Source of the DNA: Peptoniphilus asaccharolyticus DSM 20463
GTDB taxonomy: Bacteria > Bacillota > Clostridia > Tissierellales > Peptoniphilaceae
DNA: 64,000 nucleotides
Assembly (NCBI RefSeq): GCF_900176115.1
Contig: NZ_FWWR01000017.1
Coordinates: 186,001 to 250,000, forward strand
Direction of reading: 5' to 3'
Positions within the stretch are counted from its first letter, which is position 1; the number at the start of each line of letters is the position of its first letter. The translations under genes were made by a program, and so were the position numbers. This document shows positions 57,854-64,000 of the stretch, in pieces. The notes under the pieces were generated by a model. It made no database searches and was not told where the DNA came from. It worked only from the letters and a program-made list of their open reading frames with translations.

Positions 57854-58967
57854 ATAATTTATCATAACAAGTGCAACATAAATAAACTCATAGCTAATCA
57901 GCTGTGTTAATATGTAAGTGACCAAACAAAACATATTAAAAGGAGTGATTAACTATGAGCTATAACCATCTTACCATAGAAGAAAGATCTTGTATTTACC
58001 AATTTTTAAATTTAGGAATGAGTATAAGGAAAATTGCACAAGCACTTAAAAGGTCACCTAGTACAATATCTAGAGAAATTAAAAGAAATTCATCTAAGAT
58101 AAAAGTTAGTAGGGGAAGTTACACTAAGTACTTTCCGATAAAGGCAAATGATAAATATATTGATAGAAGAAAAGACTGCCATAGAAAAAGTAAATTTTCT
58201 AAAGATGTTATTGATTATTTAACTGTAAAGATTAACGAACATTGGTCCCCTGAACAAATATCAAATAGAAACACAAATGAGATTCATGAATTACCATCTA
58301 CATCAACGATATATAGAATGATACACGCCAAAAAGCTGCCAAAAACTAGTATGAAAAATTTGAGAAGAAAAGCTAAATTTAAAAGGCCAGCAGAAAAAAG
58401 AGGAAAATTCAATGATAAAGGTAGAACAATTAAGAAAAGACCTAAAGAGATATACAGAAGGCAAGAATTAGGCCACTGGGAAGCAGATACAGTGGAATCA
58501 GGCAGATTAGATCATAAAAGGAAAAGTAGATGTTGTTTCGTAACTTTAGCAGAAAGAAAATCTAGATATTATATAGCAATCCTAGTTGAAAATAGAAAGT
58601 CGGAAAGCGTAACACCAGCAATAATAAATGCATTAAAAGATTATCCAAAAGAATTAGTAAAAACAATAACCTTTGATAGAGGTAAAGAATTTTCAGAATT
58701 TGAGAAAATAGAAAAAGAATTAGGATGCAAAACTTATTTTTGTGATCCCTATTGTGCATGGCAAAAAGGTACAAATGAAAATAGTAACGGACTTTTGAGG
58801 GAGTTTTATCCTAAGGGTATGGATTTATCAGAAGTGAATATTGATGAATTAAATTATAACTTAAGTTTAATGAATAATAGACCTAGAAAATGTATAAAAT
58901 ATAAAACACCTAAAGAAGAACTTTTTGGTCTCTTACCATAGGTGTTGCATTTGATTTGACAATTCGT
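57854..58967 (+). mobile_element. IS30-family insertion sequence, copy B
   Basis: 1,114 bp, same ends and same transposase as copy A at 12837-13950. The flanks are TGG on the left and CTG on the right, so no target duplication is visible, unlike copy A. It directly abuts ISL3-type sequence on the right. Confidence 0.92.
57955..58941 (+). CDS. IS30-family transposase (copy B)
   Basis: 328 aa, residue-for-residue the same as copy A: N-terminal helix-turn-helix, HWEADTVESG, TFDRGKEF and the Glu-containing C-terminal motif. Identity implies very recent spread or gene conversion. Confidence 0.95.
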   Translation: MSYNHLTIEERSCIYQFLNLGMSIRKIAQALKRSPSTISREIKRNSSKIKVSRGSYTKYFPIKANDKYIDRRKDCHRKSKFSKDVIDYLTVKINEHWSPEQISNRNTNEIHELPSTSTIYRMIHAKKLPKTSMKNLRRKAKFKRPAEKRGKFNDKGRTIKKRPKEIYRRQELGHWEADTVESGRLDHKRKSRCCFVTLAERKSRYYIAILVENRKSESVTPAIINALKDYPKELVKTITFDRGKEFSEFEKIEKELGCKTYFCDPYCAWQKGTNENSNGLLREFYPKGMDLSEVNIDELNYNLSLMNNRPRKCIKYKTPKEELFGLLP

Positions 58968-60416
58968 CTGCAAAAAAATTGCACTTATACGCTTTTAGTC
59001 CTAAACTTTAAGTAACCAACAACAAAGCTTGGAGGTGCATATAAGTGCAAAATAATAATATCATGAATTTGTTTGGTTTTAAAGATGTAGTTTTTGTATA
59101 GTGTTGATGAGAGTAATAATTTTGTTAATGTTCACGCTTCTGTTTCTAAGATGTCTATTTGTCCTCATTGTGGTTCTAAAAAGATTTGGGTTCATGATCA
59201 TAGAATTCAAAAGATTAGGGATACTCACATCCGAGGTAAGAAATCTTTGATTTTCTTAAAGAAAACTAGATATGATTGTAAGTCTTGTGGTTCTCGTTTT
59301 GAGAGGAATCTTGATTTTATTGCCAAAGGTCATACTATGACCAATAGACTTGTTTTTGCTATTGTTTCTGAGTTTGATGAGCTTTATTCTATATCTTCTA
59401 TTGCTAATAGGTATAATGTTTCATCAAACACAGTATTAAGAATTTTAAATTGTTTAAGTGCTTCTAGAGATAGGCTATCAGAAGTATTATGTATAGACGA
59501 ATTTAAAGGTGATAGTGGAAATATTAAGTATCAGACTTCTCTTCTTGATGGATCTAAACACTCTATCATAGATATCTTACCATCAAGAGATAAGAATACA
59601 TTGTATGGGTACTTTGAAAAGATACCAAACAAAGAAAGAAACGAAGTAAAATTTTTTGTAAGTGATATGTCTAAAACATTTAAATCAGTTAAGAAATCAT
59701 TCTTTAAAAACGCAATACATATCATAGATAGGTACCACTTCATAAGACAAGTATCCTGGGCATTAGAAAATGTTAGAAAGAGAATACAAAAGGATGTATC
59801 ATCAAAGCTTAGGAAATATTTTAAAAGAAGTAAGAGTTTAATTACAAAACCTGCCTCTAAGCTAACTTCAGAACAAGCTAATGAAGTATCACTTATGATT
59901 GAACTTAACAAGGAATTAAAAGAAGCATACAAGTTAAAAGAATTGTTCTACTGTGTGCCCTGTGGGTACCAGTATGTACTTAGTCAGCCAAACAAAACTA
60001 GAGCTAAAAAAGCTTTAAGAGAATGGATAAAAAGAGCAGATGAATCAAAATTAAAAGAATTTAAATCTTGTATCACTTCTTTTAATAACTGGTTTGAAGA
60101 AATATGTAATTCATTTGATTACTCTTGGTCAAATGGACCTCTTGAAGGAACTCATACAAAGATAAAAACATTAAAAAGAAATTGTTTTGGTATTAGAAAT
60201 TTTGACTTGTTTAGAAAAAGAATTATGTTTTCATGTAAGTAGAGATTAGGAAAACGGGAAAATTTGCAAAACCCCTAGGGGTTTTATTTGCTATGCTTAT
60301 TTTTAGTTGTTTTTTGCTATTTTAGTTTTGATATCTTTATTAGCGTCTATGTGCCCATTTTTACATAAAGAAAGAGACTCGAGTTAACGAGTCTCCCCAA
60401 TATTTGACATAGAGCC
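58968..60416 (+). mobile_element. ISL3-family element lacking a visible left end
   Basis: The right terminal repeat ends at 60416 (reverse complement GGCTCTATGTCAAATATTGG). A terminator-like palindrome AAAACCCCTAGGGGTTTT lies at 60268-60285 between the transposase and this end. No matching left repeat is seen between the IS30 end (58967) and the transposase, so the left end seems lost or replaced at the IS30 junction. Confidence 0.85.
59045..60242 (+). pseudogene. ISL3-family transposase with an apparent early frameshift
   Basis: The likely start is GTG 59045 (GGAGGTG about 7 nt upstream), giving MQNNNIMNLFGFKDVVFV and then a stop at 59099. The family-like sequence resumes one frame over as YSVDESNNFVNVHASVSKMS and continues to 60242 (about 382 aa). 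It has the N-terminal zinc-finger pairs CPHCGSKK and CKSCGSRF, the DDE-type core (CIDEFKG; FVSDMSKTF) and the GPLEGTHTKIK motif of ISL3. The shift lies near a T5 run at 59090-59095; TTG 59094 could rescue a shorter product but has no binding site. Confidence 0.8.
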
Positions 60417-60524
60417 TCTATAATTGTTACACTTATTTTTATGTCCAAATATTTGTAATTCATTTAAAAGTATAGTTATGATAAACTAAATGATAGGAAA
60501 TATTTTTATTAAATAGGAGGATGT

Positions 60525-61769
60525 ATGAAAAAGTTTTTAAAAGTCTGTTTGATTTTTGCTTTTGTATTATCTTTGGTAGCTTGTACGGCAAAAGAAGAGA
60601 AAAAAGCAGAAGATGTAAAAAAAGATGAAGTGTTGAGCTTAAACTTTGAAGACTACTTAGAAAAGTCTAAGGGCACAGAGGTTACGTTCTATGGTTGGGG
60701 TGGTTCAGACCAAACCAATGATTGGATAGACCACTATTTAGCTGATAAATTGAAATCAGAATATAACATAACACTTAAGAGAACAGGTATGAATATCGAT
60801 GAAATACTTAATAATCTTCAAAACAGTGTTCAAGCAAATGAAGAAAAGGGAAATATCGATGTCATATGGATTAATGGTGAGAACTTCTATACAGCAATGG
60901 AGGGTAATTTGCTCTTTGGACCATTTGTAAATAAACTTCCAAACTTTGAAAAGTATGTAGATACAGAATCCGAAGATATTAAGTATGACTTTGGATATGA
61001 GACTAAAGGTTTTGAAGCTCCTTATGGCAAGGCGCAAGTAGTAATGATTTACAATTCGGATAAATTAAGTCCAATTACAAGTGCGGATGAATTTTTAGAA
61101 GCTGCTAAGGCAAATCCAGGTAAGTTGACTTATCCAGCACCACCAGATTTTACAGGTTCAGCGTTCGTTAGAAATATTGTATATGAAAAAGTTGGATATG
61201 AAAAATTAAAGGATATAGATCCTAAGGATAAAGAGGCTGTAAGAGAAGCTATGAAGCCAGCTCTTGAATATCTAAAAGAATTAAAGCCTTATTTATGGCA
61301 AGAAGGAAAAACATACCCTGCAGATTCAACTCAATTAGATAATATGTTTGCAGATGGAACAGTTTATTTTGATGTAAGCTACAATACAAACTTTGCTTCT
61401 AATATGGTTGATAAGGGAGTATTTGCACAGTCAACTAGAACATCAGTATTTGATAAAGGCACAATAGGCAACACCCATTTCCTAGCTATAGCAAAGAACG
61501 CACCTAACAAAGAAGGGGCAATGGTAGTTATAAATGAGATATTAAATTTTGAATCTCAAATGGAAAAATATAAACCTGAAGTTTGGGGAGATCTGCCAGT
61601 AATAGACAACTCAAAACTTTCAGAAGAAGAAAAAACAGCAATAGCAGGTGTGAAACTAGGTGTTGCAACAATAGCCCAAGATGAACTTATTTCAAAGAGA
61701 CAACCTGAGTTACCAGCTGCAATGGTACCAGTGATCGAAGAAATATGGGCGGAAGAAATACCTAACTAA
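60525..61769 (+). CDS. ABC transporter solute-binding lipoprotein, YnjB-like
   Basis: 414 aa. MKKFLKVCLIFAFVLSLVACT is a lipoprotein signal (Cys 20). TFYGWGGSDQTNDWIDHYLA near residue 55 is the hallmark of YnjB-type binding proteins, and YGKAQVVMIYNSDKL and PAPPDFTGSAFVRNIVYE are further family segments. YnjBCD substrate is unsettled (thiamine-like or other small solutes suggested by distant similarity). TAGGAGG site. Starts a binding protein-permease-permease-ATPase operon. Confidence 0.85.
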   Translation: MKKFLKVCLIFAFVLSLVACTAKEEKKAEDVKKDEVLSLNFEDYLEKSKGTEVTFYGWGGSDQTNDWIDHYLADKLKSEYNITLKRTGMNIDEILNNLQNSVQANEEKGNIDVIWINGENFYTAMEGNLLFGPFVNKLPNFEKYVDTESEDIKYDFGYETKGFEAPYGKAQVVMIYNSDKLSPITSADEFLEAAKANPGKLTYPAPPDFTGSAFVRNIVYEKVGYEKLKDIDPKDKEAVREAMKPALEYLKELKPYLWQEGKTYPADSTQLDNMFADGTVYFDVSYNTNFASNMVDKGVFAQSTRTSVFDKGTIGNTHFLAIAKNAPNKEGAMVVINEILNFESQMEKYKPEVWGDLPVIDNSKLSEEEKTAIAGVKLGVATIAQDELISKRQPELPAAMVPVIEEIWAEEIPN

Positions 61770-61782
61770 ATAGGATAGGATA

Positions 61783-62631
61783 ATGAATAAAAGATTAAGA
61801 CCATACTTGGAAGTTATGCCAATTGTATTTCTTTTATTATTCATATTGATTATGGGAATATTCGGGGCTTTGATACAAAGCTTCGGATATTTTCCTATTA
61901 TTGGATTAAAAGAATTTACAGTGAAATACTACATTCAAGTGTTTAAATCAGAAATATTTTTAAACAGTTTAATATATACAGTCTACACAACGCTTATATC
62001 ATCTGTACTATCTGTTTGTATGGGCGTTATAATAGCAAGAATACTATTTAAAACTAAAATGAAAATAGAATTCTTTTATAAAATACCAATAATTATACCG
62101 CACATAACAGTGGTGCTTTTTGCTATTACATTTCTATCAGACACAGGTATTTTTTCAAGAATAGCTTATTTAATAGGCATAGAAAATTCACAGCAAATTT
62201 TTTCAAAAGTATTATTTAATAAAAATGGACTCGGAGTGATACTGTCTTATGTATGGAAGCAGACTCCCTATGTGATGTTAAGTATACTCACAGTATTAAA
62301 AAGAATGAATAGTAGCTATGAGGACGTTGCAGTCAACTTGGGGGCTAGTAGATTTTATACCTTTAGAAAAGTTACTTTACCTATGTTATTGCCTACAATA
62401 CTATCTACATTCACGATAATATTTGCATTTTCATTTGGGGCTTATGAGATACCAATGCTACTCGGAGCGACCAAACCACGTGCACTACCTGTGCAAGCAT
62501 TTATAGAGTATCAAAACCCAAACTTGTTAAATAGACCTTATGCTATGGCAATGAATATAGTGATAATTATATTTTGTGTGGGTTCTGTAATGCTCTTTAA
62601 TTCAATTATTAGACGATTGGTGGAGAAATAA
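61783..62631 (+). CDS. ABC transporter permease 1 (YnjC N-half-like)
   Basis: 282 aa, about six membrane segments. The coupling-helix EAA motif is YEDVAVNLGASRFYTFRKVT with the G at its centre. In E. coli YnjC is a single fused permease with two such halves; here they are separate genes. 13 nt after the binding-protein gene. Confidence 0.88.
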   Translation: MNKRLRPYLEVMPIVFLLLFILIMGIFGALIQSFGYFPIIGLKEFTVKYYIQVFKSEIFLNSLIYTVYTTLISSVLSVCMGVIIARILFKTKMKIEFFYKIPIIIPHITVVLFAITFLSDTGIFSRIAYLIGIENSQQIFSKVLFNKNGLGVILSYVWKQTPYVMLSILTVLKRMNSSYEDVAVNLGASRFYTFRKVTLPMLLPTILSTFTIIFAFSFGAYEIPMLLGATKPRALPVQAFIEYQNPNLLNRPYAMAMNIVIIIFCVGSVMLFNSIIRRLVEK

Positions 62632-62632
62632 T

Positions 62633-63442
62633 ATGCATAAGAGATTTTTAGGGTGCAGATTGATTTTATGGTTGACTGTGATAGCTATAGTGCTCCCAAT
62701 TTTTATTTTGATAGTCTGGTCGTTTACGAACAACTATATGTGGCCAAATATCTTTCCAAGCAGTTACGGTCTTAGAGGCTGGAAGTATGTTTTTCAAAAT
62801 TCAAATAGAGTTTTAAATGCCTTAAGAAATAGTTTTATTATCTCAATGTTCACTACTGTTATAACTCTGATTATATCTATACCTTGTGCAAGAGCTTTGG
62901 CATTTGAAGAATTTAAGGGGAAAAAATTGGTTGAAGTATTAGTTCTTTCACCATTAGTTATACCGTCGGTTTCGATAGGCATGGGACTTAATATACAGTT
63001 TATAAAATTGGGGTTGGCACGTACATTCACAGGTATAGTGCTCGTGAGTATAGTGCCGTGCATACCGTATGCTGTGAGAATGATTGAGGAAGTATTTAGG
63101 ATAGTGGGCCAAGAGCATTTCAAACAAGCCAAGGTATTAGGGGCAGATAATATATATATATTCAAGAAAATAGTGGTGCCTCTACTACTTCCGGGCATAC
63201 TGTCATCTGGTATGATGTGCTATATAATTTCATTCAGCCAATATTTTTTGGCATATTTAATAGGGGGAGGCAAGATAATAACCTTCACTATGGAGATGTT
63301 TCCATTTATACAGTCTGGAGATAGAATGATGGGTTCTGTTTATGGAATAATATTTATATTTAGTACTATGTTTTTTTTAATAGCTATGGAGTTAATAATA
63401 AAGTATTTTTATAAAAAGGAAATAGAGGATTATTATGTATAG
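62633..63442 (+). CDS. ABC transporter permease 2 (YnjC C-half-like)
   Basis: 269 aa, six membrane segments. EAA loop: EHFKQAKVLGADNIYIFKKI. Starts one nt after permease 1 and overlaps the ATPase gene by 8 bp. Forms a heterodimeric channel with permease 1 by inference. Confidence 0.88.
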   Translation: MHKRFLGCRLILWLTVIAIVLPIFILIVWSFTNNYMWPNIFPSSYGLRGWKYVFQNSNRVLNALRNSFIISMFTTVITLIISIPCARALAFEEFKGKKLVEVLVLSPLVIPSVSIGMGLNIQFIKLGLARTFTGIVLVSIVPCIPYAVRMIEEVFRIVGQEHFKQAKVLGADNIYIFKKIVVPLLLPGILSSGMMCYIISFSQYFLAYLIGGGKIITFTMEMFPFIQSGDRMMGSVYGIIFIFSTMFFLIAMELIIKYFYKKEIEDYYV

Positions 63443-64000
63443 GAATGATGAGACTAAGTTGAGATTGAGTAAAATCGTTAAGAAATATGGGGAAAAAACA
63501 GTATTAAAAAGTTTGTCATTAGAAGTTAAATTAGGTGAGAAGCTTAGCATACTTGGGCCATCAGGTTGTGGCAAGAGCACTCTTTTAAATATAATGGCGG
63601 GGTTGATAGATGAGTTTGACGGCAATATATTTTTAAATCAGGAAGATATAACTACAAAGCCTGCTAATAAGAGAAATATTGTGATAGTTAGCCAAGATAA
63701 TTTTTTGTTTCCACATATGAATGTGTATGAGAATATAGCTTTCCCGATGCGAGTTAGAAAGTTTGAAGAGGTTGAAATTAAAGTAAGAGTTATAGAACTT
63801 TTAAACGAGATAGGACTAAATGGATATGAAAATAAGAAGGTAAATAAATTATCCGGTGGAGAAAAGCAAAGGATAGCTCTTGCAAGAGCGCTAGCTGCAG
63901 AGCCGGAAATTCTATTGTTGGATGAAGCATATTCAAGTTTAGATACAAATCTAAGACATAAGATGAGAGAGCTTACCATATCATTACACAACAAACACAA
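63435..64000 (+). CDS. ABC transporter ATPase (YnjD-like), cut by window edge
   Basis: About 188 codons visible from ATG 63435 (AGAGGA upstream, inside permease 2) with no stop before the window ends. Walker A GPSGCGKST, Q-loop VSQDNFLFPHMNV, signature LSGGEKQRIALARA and Walker B ILLLDEAYSSLD are all present. It energises the importer formed with the three preceding genes. The reading frame runs open to base 64000. Confidence 0.92.
   Translation, partial: MYRNDETKLRLSKIVKKYGEKTVLKSLSLEVKLGEKLSILGPSGCGKSTLLNIMAGLIDEFDGNIFLNQEDITTKPANKRNIVIVSQDNFLFPHMNVYENIAFPMRVRKFEEVEIKVRVIELLNEIGLNGYENKKVNKLSGGEKQRIALARALAAEPEILLLDEAYSSLDTNLRHKMRELTISLHNKH

Noticed and set aside
1-64000. CRISPR arrays, tRNA or rRNA genes
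   Set aside because: No regularly spaced direct repeats with spacers and no cloverleaf or rRNA-like stretch was recognised in the intergenic regions.

Overview
The window looks like chromosome of a very AT-rich, low-GC Gram-positive anaerobe. The cues are AAGGAGG-type ribosome binding sites, frequent GTG and TTG starts, a Zn-type S14, a Clostridia-style adk-KOW-infA-rpmJ-rpsM-rpsK-rpoA-rplQ order, butyrate-type thl-crt-hbd genes, SLH-anchored surface proteins and selenium genes. A Peptoniphilaceae member (Parvimonas/Finegoldia/Peptoniphilus group) is my best guess; this is inference, not a database match.

Layout. 1-5.6 kb: housekeeping and envelope genes (SDR reductase, lipid kinase, PHP phosphatase, DacF-type carboxypeptidase, a lipoprotein and a small secreted protein). 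5.7-9.5 kb: a selenium/sulfur cluster selD-yedF-DUF3343-cysteine desulfurase-like, followed by a DapF-like epimerase. 9.55-20.64 kb: an accessory block bounded by 210-bp inverted repeats (8 mismatches). It holds one giant SLH-anchored surface protein gene (about 2,908 codons when rejoined) cut by an IS30-family element with a CAG target duplication, a G8 tract upstream of the gene, a remnant of an ISL3-family element, and a 47-aa ORF. 20.7-23.4 kb (minus strand): DUF4300-like lipoprotein, AI-2E-type membrane protein, tubby-like protein. 23.5-30.3 kb: Mn-type CDF exporter, trkA-trkH-trkA potassium system, ung, hydrolase. 30.3-31.5 kb (minus): guanylate kinase-like protein and an LRR protein. 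31.7-35.5 kb: sua5-upp-tagO-mnaA. 36.0-38.9 kb: thl-crt-hbd. 38.95-40.5 kb: TPP riboswitch and thiC. 40.7-43.6 kb: an unusual three-gene operon of a cytoplasmic solute-binding-like protein, a HypB/CobW-like GTPase and a soluble ABC ATPase. 43.8-57.85 kb: the S10-spc-alpha ribosomal supercluster with a long structured leader. 57.85-60.4 kb: a second, apparently identical IS30 copy abutting an ISL3 element with no visible left end. 60.5-64 kb: a YnjBCD-like ABC importer running off the window.

The best candidate for an undescribed system is the 40.7-43.6 kb operon. It has transporter-like parts but no visible signal peptide or membrane subunit; two of the three proteins start with similar DUF1858/ScdA-N-like helical modules and the third carries CxxC motifs, which suggests intracellular metal or cofactor handling. 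The inverted-repeat-bounded surface-protein locus is the second.
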